Assembly (NCBI GenBank): GCA_900548115.1
Contig: URJL01000035.1
Location: 1-24,410 of the forward strand
Direction of reading: 5' to 3'
Length of the DNA stretch: 24,410 nucleotides
Source: an uncultured Eubacteriales bacterium
GTDB lineage: Bacteria > Bacillota > Clostridia > Oscillospirales > CAG-382
The position numbers and the translations under genes are program-made. The notes under the pieces were generated by a model. That model was not told the origin of the DNA and ran no database searches. It worked only from the letters and a program-made list of their open reading frames with translations. Shown one piece after another: positions 8,201-15,556 of the stretch; position 1 is the first letter of the stretch; every line of letters begins with the position of its first letter.

Positions 8201-8300
8201 GAAAGCCTTCCCCTCGAGGGGAAGGTGTCACGGCGAAGCCGTGACGGATGTGTCACATCACTGAGTGATGCGGGCAAATGCGCGTCCGCTGTTTATTTTG
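8201..8300. repeat. Mosaic palindromic intergenic repeat, right unit
   Basis: Inverted relative to the unit at 7905-8050. It contains the perfect 20-bp palindrome CCTTCCCCTCGAGGGGAAGG at 8206-8225, then a hairpin GTCACGGC/GCCGTGAC with GAA loop at 8227-8245, then CATCAC/GTGATG with TGA loop at 8256-8270, and ends in GCAAATGCGC...TTTTGACATAAC, a phrase also found after the repeat near 20391-20420. The segment 8051-8200 between the two units is AT-richer, has no gene, and carries an inverted echo of that phrase (GTTATGTCGGCAAAATTGCGC, 21 letters, so described by position 8141-8161). Confidence 0.75.
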
Positions 8301-8312
8301 ACATAACGCGTT

Positions 8313-9842
8313 TTAAAAATTATCCGGCAGATCGTTTTCGATCAGGATCACATTGCGCGCCGCGCCGGGGAGCGTTCTTGCAACGGAGATCGCTTCGTCC
8401 ACGCGGTCGAAAACACGAAGGCGTTCGGCGGGAAAGCTTTCCGCCTCGATTCCCTTGCGTATCGGGCGGGTCTGTTTTTCTCCGATGAGAAAGATCGCGT
8501 CGCACACGCCCGCGGCTTTTCTTCCGAACGCTTCGTTCAGCGCGTCCTGTTCGCTTCCCAGCTCAATCATGCCGGGCGTTATGAGGATTTTTTGTCCCTC
8601 AAAGCCCGCAAGAACCGCCAGTGCCGCTTCGGCACCCGTGGGGTTGGAATTGAACGCGTCGTCCAGGATTACAAAGCCGTTTCCCTTCATCATCGAAAGG
8701 CGGTGCGGCGTACTCTCCAGCCGCCGCGCGCCGAGCATAAGCTCGGGCACCGACACCGAGAGCAGACGGCAAAGGGCAACGCAGCCGAGAACGTTCACGA
8801 TGTTATGCGCGCCGAGAAGCTTGGTTGTGAGCGTAAACTCCTCTTTTCCGTCGTGTACGCAAAACTCGGTTCCCTTTTCGGAAAGCGAGAGGATCTTCGC
8901 CGTAACGTCGGCACCGTCGCGCAGTCCGTACCGAACGACGCGGCGGGGGATATCTTTTTTTTCGCGAAGATATTCGTTATCGTTGTTGAGAAACAAAACA
9001 CCGTCGGACGGCAGCGCGTCGCACAGCTCGAATTTGGTACGCAGTACATTTTCGATACTGCCGAAGGTCTCGAGATGACACGGACCGATCGAGGTGATAA
9101 TGCCGTAACGCGGGCGCACGATATCGCAGATCTCTTTGATCTCGCCGACGTTCCGCGCACCCATTTCGCAAATGAAAATGTCGTGCGCCGCCGTAAGATT
9201 TTCCCGCACGACCTTCACGACGCCCATCGTCGTGTTATAGCTTGCGGGGGTCATAAGCACATTGTACTTTTCGGACAAAAGGCGGTTTAGGATATATTTC
9301 GTGCCGGTCTTGCCGTAGCTTCCCGTGATGCCGATGACCGTAAGATTGGGGAGCGAGGCGATTTTTTCCTTCGCTTCGTTTATATAATGCCGCCGCACGG
9401 CGTTTTCGGCGGGGCGGTTGATGAGGTTGCACAGCAGCATAAAATACGACCCGCAAACAAGCGGCAGCTCGCAAAGGGGCGCGTAAACATTTCCGCAGCA
9501 CAGAAGCGCAAAAAGCAGAATGCCCGTGACGTAAAGCCGTTTTACCCGCGCCGTGAAAACAAGCGGCTTTTTGGCTTTCTTGGGCCGATACAGCAGAGCG
9601 AAAAGCAGGTTGAGAACGCACCCCGCCGCCCTTGCCGCCGCAAAGGGAACAAAGAAAAGTCCCGCCGCGACAAGCGGCAAAAGCGCCTTTACAGCAAGCG
9701 CGGGCGCGTTTTTTCGCATCCAGTCCTTATGGAAAACATACTTGTAGGCGTTCAGCTGAAACATATGAACGCGGTGGGTATACATCAGCAGAAACCCCGA
9801 AAACGAGGTCAGAATATACAAAATCGTAAAAAGCGGCGGCAT
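8313..9842 (-). CDS. murF: Membrane-anchored MurF-type Mur ligase (UDP-MurNAc-tripeptide--D-Ala-D-Ala ligase)
   Basis: A 509-residue Mur ligase predicted to add D-Ala-D-Ala to UDP-MurNAc-tripeptide. The central ATP-binding domain begins at about residue 170 with GITGSYGKTGTKYILNRLL, followed by TPASYNTTMGVVKVVRENL, FICEMGARNVGEI, ITSIGPCHLETFGSIENVL and the C-terminal ligase domain with AHNIVNVLG and DDAFNSNPTGAEAAL. The first 150 residues are not the usual MurF substrate-binding domain but about four hydrophobic segments (roughly 4-20, 48-82, 103-122, 127-141) joined by basic loops, so the enzyme should sit at the membrane. Start has AGGAG 9 nt upstream. It lies 21 bp after an alpha/beta hydrolase and upstream of ddl. 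MurF is the best call from context; another Mur-ligase specificity is possible. Confidence 0.85.
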   Translation of the reverse strand: MPPLFTILYILTSFSGFLLMYTHRVHMFQLNAYKYVFHKDWMRKNAPALAVKALLPLVAAGLFFVPFAAARAAGCVLNLLFALLYRPKKAKKPLVFTARVKRLYVTGILLFALLCCGNVYAPLCELPLVCGSYFMLLCNLINRPAENAVRRHYINEAKEKIASLPNLTVIGITGSYGKTGTKYILNRLLSEKYNVLMTPASYNTTMGVVKVVRENLTAAHDIFICEMGARNVGEIKEICDIVRPRYGIITSIGPCHLETFGSIENVLRTKFELCDALPSDGVLFLNNDNEYLREKKDIPRRVVRYGLRDGADVTAKILSLSEKGTEFCVHDGKEEFTLTTKLLGAHNIVNVLGCVALCRLLSVSVPELMLGARRLESTPHRLSMMKGNGFVILDDAFNSNPTGAEAALAVLAGFEGQKILITPGMIELGSEQDALNEAFGRKAAGVCDAIFLIGEKQTRPIRKGIEAESFPAERLRVFDRVDEAISVARTLPGAARNVILIENDLPDNF

Positions 9843-9863
9843 AACAAAAGCTCCTAAATAAAA

Positions 9864-10670
9864 TCACGGACGGACATTCAGAAAGGAATAAAGAACCCGC
9901 CGCGTAAGGTCGGGGTCGGTCAAAAACGAAAAATGTCCCGCGTCGGGGATCTTGACCAGTCCGCAGTCGGGGATCTCCTTTTCCATGATCGCGGCGTGCG
10001 AGATCGGTGTATCGGTGTCCGCCTCGCCCCACAAAAGAAGGGTCGGCACTTTGATTTTCGGAAGAAACGGGCGAAGATCGTCGTGGATGACCTTCACCAT
10101 GCTCCGGCGCATGACGGGCGACGCCGCGGCATAATCCGCCGAGCCGTTTTTTCGGCGAAGCCGTTCGAGCGCGTCGGGCGAAAGGCGTTTCATCAGCGCG
10201 TTTCCGAGGAAGAATTTGGCTATTTTAAAGCGGGCGATCCTGCACTTCTGCGCAAAGCTCTTTTTTCGAATAAGCCCCGCGCTGTCGATCAGGATCAGCT
10301 TTTCGATCGAGGAATCCGCCGACGGATGCGACGCCAGAAAAAGCGCCGTGCGCCCCCCGTGCGAATGTCCCATGACCGTCGCCCTCGGGATCGAGAGCGC
10401 CTTCATAAAGGCTTCGACAAAGCCCGCGTAGTGCTCGGTGTCGTAGGCAAAGGACGGCTCCTGCGACTCGCCGAAGCCCGGCATATCGGGCGCAAGCACG
10501 CGAAAATAAGGGCTTAACATATCGATAAGACACCGATAGGTCTCCCCCCGCGCTCCCCAGCCGTGCAGCAGCAAAATGCAGTCGCCGCTGCCTTCGTCGA
10601 TCGTATGAATATGTAGGGTCTCCCCGTAAAGGTCAAGTTCCAAAGCGCTTTCTGCCTTTCCGCCGCACAT
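9864..10670 (-). CDS. Alpha/beta-fold hydrolase
   Basis: A 268-residue esterase/hydrolase-like protein of unknown substrate. The fold marks are LLLHGWGARGETY (oxyanion hole region, about 33-45), PDMPGFGESQ, the nucleophile elbow GHSHGG with Ser103, the acid residue in WGEADTDTP (Asp218 likely) and His246 in PDAGHFSF. All three catalytic residues are therefore present. No signal peptide or membrane segment is visible. It is the first gene after a near-perfect promoter and is followed 21 bp later by the MurF-type gene, so the two are probably cotranscribed, but a role in wall synthesis is only suggested by position. The ATG at 10670 has no clear ribosome binding site; a TTG nine codons in, preceded by GGAAAGG, is an alternative start. 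Confidence 0.85.
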   Translation of the reverse strand: MCGGKAESALELDLYGETLHIHTIDEGSGDCILLLHGWGARGETYRCLIDMLSPYFRVLAPDMPGFGESQEPSFAYDTEHYAGFVEAFMKALSIPRATVMGHSHGGRTALFLASHPSADSSIEKLILIDSAGLIRKKSFAQKCRIARFKIAKFFLGNALMKRLSPDALERLRRKNGSADYAAASPVMRRSMVKVIHDDLRPFLPKIKVPTLLLWGEADTDTPISHAAIMEKEIPDCGLVKIPDAGHFSFLTDPDLTRRVLYSFLNVRP

Positions 10671-10698
10671 GCGGGCGCATTTTTGTCTTTATCTTTAT

Positions 10699-10727
10699 AG
10701 TATACGATTTTTGCGAAAAAATGTCAA
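10699..10727 (-). promoter_or_regulatory. Sigma-A promoter for alpha/beta hydrolase-murF
   Basis: On the minus strand TTGACA (10722-10727) and TATACT (10699-10704) are separated by exactly 17 bp, one mismatch from full consensus. Transcription should begin near 10692, giving a leader of only about 20 nt before the hydrolase ATG at 10670. It starts 21 bp after the ispF stop, separating the ispDF unit from the hydrolase-murF unit. Confidence 0.85.
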
Positions 10728-10747
10728 TCCAAAAACCGTTTTCCGCG

Positions 10748-11248
10748 TTATTTTTCCGCTTTTAAGAGGCAGACCGCGTGCGCCGCGATGCCCTCTTTTC
10801 TCCCCGTGAAGCCGAGGTGTTCTTCGGTGGTCGCCTTCACGCCGATCCGATCGGGCGAAAGCGAGAGAACCGACGCAAGTTTTTCCCGCATGGCGGGAAT
10901 ATGCGGCATAAGCTTCGGTGCCTGCGCCACAACCGTGCAGTCGGCGTTGATGATCGAAAAGCCCGCTTCGTGCAATTTCTCTTTTACTTTTTCGAGCAGA
11001 ATAAGGCTCGAGATTCCCTCATAGGCGGGATCGCGGTCGGGAAAAAGCGAACCGATGTCGCAAAGTCCCGCCGCGCCGAGCAGTGCGTCCATGAGCGCAT
11101 GCGTCAGAACATCCGCGTCGGAATGCCCCGCAAGCCCTTTTTCGTAAGGAACGGCGACGCCTCCCAGAATCAGCGCACGGTTTTCGCAAAAGCGGTGTAC
11201 ATCGTATCCGTGCCCGATGCGGAGCGCGAATATGTCTGTTTCGTTCAT
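10748..11248 (-). CDS. ispF: 2-C-methyl-D-erythritol 2,4-cyclodiphosphate synthase
   Basis: IspF of the MEP isoprenoid pathway, 166 residues, close to the family norm. It converts CDP-methylerythritol phosphate to the cyclic diphosphate. Visible are RIGHGYDVHRF with the zinc-binding Asp and His, GHSDADVLTHALMDALLGA, DIGSLFPD, and KATTEEHLGFTGRKEGIAAHA. The frame continues upstream to 11416 through the hairpin array, but the ATG at 11248 begins the conserved fold and has AGGAG 7 nt before it, so the longer form is rejected. It follows ispD on the same strand after a 189 bp spacer holding the hairpin array. Confidence 0.95.
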   Translation of the reverse strand: MNETDIFALRIGHGYDVHRFCENRALILGGVAVPYEKGLAGHSDADVLTHALMDALLGAAGLCDIGSLFPDRDPAYEGISSLILLEKVKEKLHEAGFSIINADCTVVAQAPKLMPHIPAMREKLASVLSLSPDRIGVKATTEEHLGFTGRKEGIAAHAVCLLKAEK

Positions 11249-11266
11249 TCCTTTTCTCCTTTCGAA

Positions 11267-11400
11267 GCCGCGGCAAAGCCGCCCTTCCGATGTCTGCAAA
11301 GCAGACAATTCAGCGCCGCCTTGGGGCGGCATTTCGCTGTCCGCGCATGCGGACAATTTCGCGCCGCTCCAAGGCGGCATTTTGCCGCTTCGCGGGGGCG
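11267..11400. repeat. Regular array of six short hairpins between ispD and ispF
   Basis: Six small inverted repeats follow one another: GCGGC-AAA-GCCGC (11270-11282), TGTCTGC-AAA-GCAGACA (11291-11307), GCCGCC-TTGG-GGCGGC (11315-11330), TGTCCGC-GCAT-GCGGACA (11338-11355), GCCGC/GCGGC (11363-11378) and CCGC-TTC-GCGG (11385-11395). The first five centres lie 23-24 bp apart. Stems alternate in kind (TGTCYGC type and GCCGC type) and are mostly separated by short AT-bearing links such as AATTCAGC and ATTTCGC. Stems are conserved as pairs while their bases differ, suggesting selection for folding or decay of an amplified palindrome. The transcript of ispD-ispF must read through it. Confidence 0.8.
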
Positions 11401-11437
11401 GAAAGGCTTGACCCAAAGCTTGTTCTTTCGGCAGGGA

Positions 11438-12175
11438 TTATTGGGGTGCAAGGGGGTCGCTTTTTTCGGCTCTCTGCGCCAAGATCGCCTCGGCGATCGC
11501 CACATCCTCGGGATACGTAAGCTTTATATTCGCCTGACTTCCCTCCGACAGCTTCACCAAAAAGCCCGCCGCCGTAAGCATCCCGCTCTCGTCGGTGTAA
11601 AGCTCTCCGTTTTGCTTGGCAAGCGCCATCGCCGTGTGCAGCATGTCCGAATCGGCGATCTGCGGCGTTGCGATATGCCAAAGATTTTCCCGATCGACGT
11701 TTTCGATCACAAGTCCGTCGGCGTCAGTCCTCTTAAACGTATCTTTCGCACGGCACGCGCACGCGACGTTCCCGTAAAGCCGCGCCGCGTCGTAGGCGCG
11801 CAGAAATTCCTCTCGCGTGATTAATGGGCGCGCCGCGTCATGAACCGCCGTAAAACGGGTCTTCGGACGGTTCTCGAACGCCGCCTTGAACGCCAGCATG
11901 ACCGATTCCTGACGGTTTTCGCCGCCGGGGACGACCAAAATCTCGCGCGGATAATTCTCCCGCGCGCAAATTTCGCGCAGCAGGTAAAGCTCCTCCCGCC
12001 GTGCCGAAACGACGACCCTCTCCACACAATCGCACGACATGAACATATCGAGCGAATAAAGGAGCGTATGCCGTCCGTTGAGCTTCATCAGCGGTTTGTA
12101 AACCGAACCCATGCGCGATCCGCTTCCCGCCGCCGCAATTATGACCGTGACCGGTCGCTGCTCGTATTTTTTCAT
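11438..12175 (-). CDS. ispD: 2-C-methyl-D-erythritol 4-phosphate cytidylyltransferase
   Basis: IspD of the MEP pathway, 245 residues, makes CDP-methylerythritol from methylerythritol phosphate and CTP. Seen: VIIAAAGSGSRMGSVYKPLMKL (nucleotide-binding loop, residues about 11-32), VVPGGENRQESV, AVHDAARPLI, WHIATPQIAD, YTDESGML and NIKLTYPEDVAIAE near the end. The loop lacks the PKQ tripeptide of the E. coli protein, a variation common in Gram-positive relatives. The frame is open upstream to 12499, but the promoter at 12288-12316 lies inside that extension, so the ATG at 12175 is used; an AAGGAA lies about 12 nt upstream. ispF follows on the same transcript. Confidence 0.94.
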   Translation of the reverse strand: MKKYEQRPVTVIIAAAGSGSRMGSVYKPLMKLNGRHTLLYSLDMFMSCDCVERVVVSARREELYLLREICARENYPREILVVPGGENRQESVMLAFKAAFENRPKTRFTAVHDAARPLITREEFLRAYDAARLYGNVACACRAKDTFKRTDADGLVIENVDRENLWHIATPQIADSDMLHTAMALAKQNGELYTDESGMLTAAGFLVKLSEGSQANIKLTYPEDVAIAEAILAQRAEKSDPLAPQ

Positions 12176-12287
12176 TCCCGTAACGGTTCCTTTCGGTCTG
12201 TCAAGATTTTGAATTCGAAAAAGCGTCGGAAAACGCAAAAGCTCCGAACCGATATCCGATTGCGAATGTACATAACAATACATTATA

Positions 12288-12316
12288 ATTATATCCGAAA
12301 AAACCGTTTCTGTCAA
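12288..12316 (-). promoter_or_regulatory. Perfect sigma-A promoter for ispD-ispF
   Basis: On the minus strand TTGACA (12311-12316), a 17-bp spacer and TATAAT (12288-12293) match consensus at every position. Predicted start is near 12281, leaving a leader of about 105 nt before the ispD ATG at 12175. The 250 bp between ispD and the divergent flippase gene otherwise shows no gene. On the plus strand TTGACA at 12344-12349 and TAAAAT at 12372-12377 are too far apart (22 bp) to be called a promoter for the flippase. Confidence 0.88.
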
Positions 12317-12425
12317 CTTTATTTTCCGCCTTTCGCTCCTCTTTTGACACATAAGCCCCCGCGCCGTTCCATAAAATGGAAAAGATAGAACAAATCGGGC
12401 AAAAACGAAAAAGGGGGCGGCAAAA

Positions 12426-13994
12426 ATGAAACCGACCGAGCGCCGCGGCAAGGCGGCGGGGGAAAATCTGAGGGCTGCGGTCTGCGGGATCTTTCTCAAT
12501 TTTCTTTACAGCTTTGTTTCCCGCCGCGTGCTGGTGTACAGCATGGGCAAGGAATACGTCGGCCTCGGCAGCCTTGTCGGCAACATGGCGGTGCTGCTCA
12601 CGCTTCTCGACTTCGGCGCGTCGTCGGCGGTCATTTTCCGACTTTACAAACCGCTTGCCGACGGAGACGAAAAGAGCGTTTCGGAGATTCTTTCGTATTA
12701 CAGGCGTCTTTGCCGTCTTTCCGCCTTTCTCACCGCCGCCGCGGGGCTTTTGTACCTTCCGTACGTCCCCCGCGCCGCCGTCGGTTTTTCCGACAAGCCG
12801 CTTTTGTATGCCGTCTATCTTCTGCGCCTTTTGCCGCTCTCGGCCGGCTATTTCTTTTCGCCGTTTCGCGTTTTGCTCTTTGCCGATCAGAAAAATTACG
12901 TCGCCCAATGGATATCCTACGGCTTCGGCGGGGTCTGTGTGCTTGCGGAATGCGTGAGCCTTCTGTGCTTTCACCGTTATATTCTTTCGCTTTGCTTCTG
13001 CGTTTTCTTTTCGCTTCTCGAGGATCTTGTGCTTTGCCGCACGGTAAAGACGATGTATCCCGACGTGGATTTTTCGGGCGGACAAAAAGCGTCTCCCGCC
13101 CTCAGACGTTCGCTCGGGCGGGAGATTCTGTCGCTTCAGCCGACAGGCATCGCGGGGACGCTTCTTTGCACGGTCGACAATTTTCTGGTGGTTTATCTGT
13201 TCGGCGTTGCGGGGAACGGGCTTTATTCAAATTACAATATGCTTCTCGGCTATGCGATGATGTTTTCGGTCACGCTCATCGGCGCGCTGTCCGCAAGCGT
13301 CGGGAATCTCGGCGCCTCGGAAAAGCCCGAAAAGGCAAGGCGGATCTTTTCGATCACGTGCCTTGCCGCGTTTTTTCCCGTCAATATTGCCGCAACAATC
13401 CTGTTCGTCCTGACCGACGACATCATGACGCTGTGGCTGGGGCGCGAAAATCTTCTTCCCCCGTGGGTGTCGATCGCGCTGGCAATGCATTTTTTCCTCC
13501 GTGCGCTGCGCCAAAACACCCTCATGTTCCGCGACGCCTACGGACTTTACCGCCGCGAGCGGATAAAACCCTTTCTCGAGCTTTTTCTTTCGATCGCGTT
13601 TTCGTATGTTCTCGGAAAGCGTATGGGTCTCGGCGGCGTTTACGTCGGTCAGACGCTTGCCGCCTTTCTTGCCTGCTTTTTCTACGAACCGTATATTCTC
13701 TTTCGCTACGGCTTTCATATGTCCGTTTTGCCGTATTTCCGCACACAGCTCCGCTTTTTCGCCGTCTTTTGCGCGTCGGGCTTCTGTGCGCGCGTTTTGT
13801 GCCGCGCGGTTTCTTCTTTTTCCCTGCGCTTTGCCGTCTGCGCCGTCGTGCCCGCTCTTTTCTTCTTCGGCGGATTTTACGGCACGAAGAGCTTTTCGCT
13901 TCTTATCGAGCGTTTATTTCCGCCGCGCAAATTTTACGGTAAAAAACGCCGCGTACGTCAGAAGGCGGTCGTAAGCCAGAAGAAATACGTTTAA
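12426..13994 (+). CDS. Polysaccharide flippase (Wzx/RfbX-like, MOP superfamily)
   Basis: A 522-residue integral membrane protein predicted to flip lipid-linked glycans across the membrane. The start (FLNFLYSFVSRRVLVYSMGKEYVGLGSLV and LLDFGASSAVIFRLYKPLADGD, split from about residues 23-80) is typical of Gram-positive polysaccharide exporters: a short basic tail, a helix with an Arg-rich turn, and the GLxSL/DFGxxSA motifs. About 12-14 hydrophobic segments follow, ending in a basic tail (FYGKKRRVRQKAVVSQKKYV). Ribosome binding site AAGGGGG lies about 9 nt upstream. No glycosyltransferase cluster surrounds it, so the cargo is unknown. Its last 81 bp overlap, tail to tail, the convergent membrane protein gene. 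Confidence 0.85.
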   Translation: MKPTERRGKAAGENLRAAVCGIFLNFLYSFVSRRVLVYSMGKEYVGLGSLVGNMAVLLTLLDFGASSAVIFRLYKPLADGDEKSVSEILSYYRRLCRLSAFLTAAAGLLYLPYVPRAAVGFSDKPLLYAVYLLRLLPLSAGYFFSPFRVLLFADQKNYVAQWISYGFGGVCVLAECVSLLCFHRYILSLCFCVFFSLLEDLVLCRTVKTMYPDVDFSGGQKASPALRRSLGREILSLQPTGIAGTLLCTVDNFLVVYLFGVAGNGLYSNYNMLLGYAMMFSVTLIGALSASVGNLGASEKPEKARRIFSITCLAAFFPVNIAATILFVLTDDIMTLWLGRENLLPPWVSIALAMHFFLRALRQNTLMFRDAYGLYRRERIKPFLELFLSIAFSYVLGKRMGLGGVYVGQTLAAFLACFFYEPYILFRYGFHMSVLPYFRTQLRFFAVFCASGFCARVLCRAVSSFSLRFAVCAVVPALFFFGGFYGTKSFSLLIERLFPPRKFYGKKRRVRQKAVVSQKKYV

Positions 13995-14471
13995 CAAGAC
14001 GAAAAATCCGACGGCGAAAAGCGGCATCGACACGCCGGGAATCGAAAACTCCGCAAGCACCGCCGAAAGCCCGTAGAGCTTTACAAACAAAAGCAAGATC
14101 CCGCCCGCGCCGAGGTTGAAGGCGGCAAGCTTTAAAAGTAGGCGGGGAAGCTTTTTTGCGATCTTTGTTTCGAGGAAGATCTTATAAATCGGATACCACC
14201 CGAGCAAAATGCCGTAATAGATCGTCGAGGTCGCCGTCGGCATTAAGATAAGCGTGAGCACCGCGCTTACGGCATAGACCGAAAAGCCCGTGCTCTTGCC
14301 GAAGAGAACGCTCGTTATCAAAACCACCGCCGACGCGACGGCGGCGCTCGTCATATCGAGAAGCTCCAAAACGCCGCCGATCAAAAGCAAAACGCACGCA
14401 AGCGCGGCAAAGACCGCGCCGAAAGCGATCTTTCGAATGTCCGAATGTCCCCGTTTTTGCCGTTTTGCCAT
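13914..14471 (-). CDS. Small multi-pass membrane protein, ECF S-component-like
   Basis: A 185-residue protein with a basic start (MAKRQKRGHSDIRKIAFGAV) and five or six hydrophobic helices, including ALACVLLLIGGVLELLDMTSA, VASAVVLITSVLFGKS, AVSAVLTLILMPTAT and two C-terminal helices. The arrangement of the first helix (IAFGAVFAALACVLLL) resembles substrate-binding S components of ECF vitamin transporters, but I do not recognise a specific substrate family. AAGGAGAAG lies 5 nt before the ATG. It lies 83 bp downstream of the SDR gene on the same strand, and its last 81 bp are antisense to the end of the flippase gene. The last helix would be lost if the overlap were not translated, which supports the full length. 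Confidence 0.7.
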   Translation of the reverse strand: MAKRQKRGHSDIRKIAFGAVFAALACVLLLIGGVLELLDMTSAAVASAVVLITSVLFGKSTGFSVYAVSAVLTLILMPTATSTIYYGILLGWYPIYKIFLETKIAKKLPRLLLKLAAFNLGAGGILLLFVKLYGLSAVLAEFSIPGVSMPLFAVGFFVLLNVFLLAYDRLLTYAAFFTVKFARRK

Positions 14472-14554
14472 TTTCTTCTCCTTTTTCGCTCTTTGCCGTT
14501 TCCGCCGTTTTTAAAATATTCTTTATCTTTCGCCGTGCGGAATACGGACTGTCC

Positions 14555-15313
14555 TCACGGCGTCAAATACATGCTGCTGCGTCCGCCGTCGATCAAAAAC
14601 GTCGTTCCGTCGATGAACGCGCCCTTTTCCGACGCGACATACAGAATCATATCGACGATCTCTTTCGTCTCGGCGGCTCTGCCGGCAAAGGTCGGCATAT
14701 TCGCCATGCCGGGACGGGTAAGAACCGGACCGGGTGCGACGCAGACGGTGCGGATACCGACCGCGGCTCCCGCGCGGGCGATCGACTTTACAACGCCGTT
14801 CATAAGTGCGCTCTTCGACGCGGCATAGGCTATGTTCGTGCCGCAGCCCTCAACGCCCGTGATCGAGCCGAGCGGGATGATGACGCCGCTCTTTTGTTTT
14901 ACCATCTGCTGCATGACGGCGTGGGCAAAGTAAAGCGCGCCCTTTAAATTCAAGTCGATTCCGAAATCCATGACCTCGATCGGCAGTTCATAAAATGCGC
15001 CGCTCACGCTCTTGAGCCGCGCCTCCGCGCCGCCCGCGCACGTGACCAGAACGTCGATACTGCCGAAGGTCTCGACGGCTTTGTCGCGGCAAGCCGAAAC
15101 CTCGTCGTATTTCGTCACGTCGACGGTCTGCGTCAGCAGTTTTTTTTCGTCAACGCCCTTAGCGCAGATCTCGCTTTTCGCGTCGGAAAGTCCTTTTTCG
15201 TTGCAGTCGACGAGAACGACGTTTGCCCCCTCTTTGGCAAAGCTTTCGGCGCTGAGACGTCCGATTCCCGACGCCGCGCCCGTGATCAGTACGGTCTTGT
15301 TCGAAAATTCCAT
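14555..15313 (-). CDS. SDR-family NAD(P)-dependent oxidoreductase
   Basis: A 252-residue classical short-chain dehydrogenase. The cofactor motif TGAASGIG is at 11-18 and an Asp at position 36 after the second strand (VVLVDCN) favours NAD(H). The catalytic tetrad is complete: N122 (LNLKG), S150 (GSITG), Y163 and K167 (YAASK). The usual NNAG structural motif reads TCAG at 91-94. The substrate is unknown; family members act on sugars, steroids, bile acids and acyl chains. AAGGAG lies 9 nt upstream of the ATG. Upstream on the minus strand a perfect TATAAT occurs at 15357-15362 but without a good -35 box. It is divergent from the glycosyltransferase gene. Confidence 0.9.
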   Translation of the reverse strand: MEFSNKTVLITGAASGIGRLSAESFAKEGANVVLVDCNEKGLSDAKSEICAKGVDEKKLLTQTVDVTKYDEVSACRDKAVETFGSIDVLVTCAGGAEARLKSVSGAFYELPIEVMDFGIDLNLKGALYFAHAVMQQMVKQKSGVIIPLGSITGVEGCGTNIAYAASKSALMNGVVKSIARAGAAVGIRTVCVAPGPVLTRPGMANMPTFAGRAAETKEIVDMILYVASEKGAFIDGTTFLIDGGRSSMYLTP

Positions 15314-15336
15314 AAAACAGCACTCCTTAAATAAAA

Positions 15337-15357
15337 TTGAAAGTTGAAAATTGAAAA
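15337..15357. repeat. Three tandem heptads TTGAAAR upstream of the SDR gene
   Basis: TTGAAAG, TTGAAAA, TTGAAAA follow each other without gaps in the leader between the SDR start and the TATAAT at 15357-15362. With 7-bp spacing they are not on one helix face. They might be part of the 5' leader or a protein site; no function is known to me. Confidence 0.5.
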
Positions 15358-15457
15358 TTATAATGCAAAGCGCTTCCGAGGGTAATATACCACAAAAAAG
15401 GCAAAAAAGAAAGGCGTTTTTTCCGAAAAAGCGAAACGATTCTCTGAAAAAGCGCCC

Positions 15458-15486
15458 TTGACAGCTTTACCGCAAGAGCTTATAAT
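15458..15486 (+). promoter_or_regulatory. Perfect sigma-A promoter for the glycolipid glycosyltransferase
   Basis: TTGACA (15458-15463), 17 bp and TATAAT (15481-15486) match consensus completely. Transcription should begin near 15493, so any start codon before that point, including an in-frame TTG at 15458, can be ruled out. Confidence 0.88.
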
Positions 15487-15556
15487 GGAGAAAAACGGAA
15501 AAAACAGAAAAAGAAAAAACGAAAGAAAACGATTTCGGAAAGAGGTTTTTCGGCAC

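Noticed and set aside
11267..11400. CRISPR array
   Set aside because: The units are palindromes differing in sequence with links of about 8 bp; there are no identical repeats with unique 30-40 bp spacers and no cas genes.
11249..11416. N-terminal extension of IspF
   Set aside because: The extension is only translated hairpin array; the internal ATG at 11248 has a good ribosome binding site and begins the conserved fold.
12344..12377. Plus-strand promoter for the flippase (TTGACA and TAAAAT)
   Set aside because: Boxes are 22 bp apart, outside the usable range for sigma-A.
12710..13942. A 410-codon plus-strand frame overlapping the flippase
   Set aside because: Arg/Ser/Phe-rich shadow frame; the flippase frame has family motifs and a ribosome binding site.
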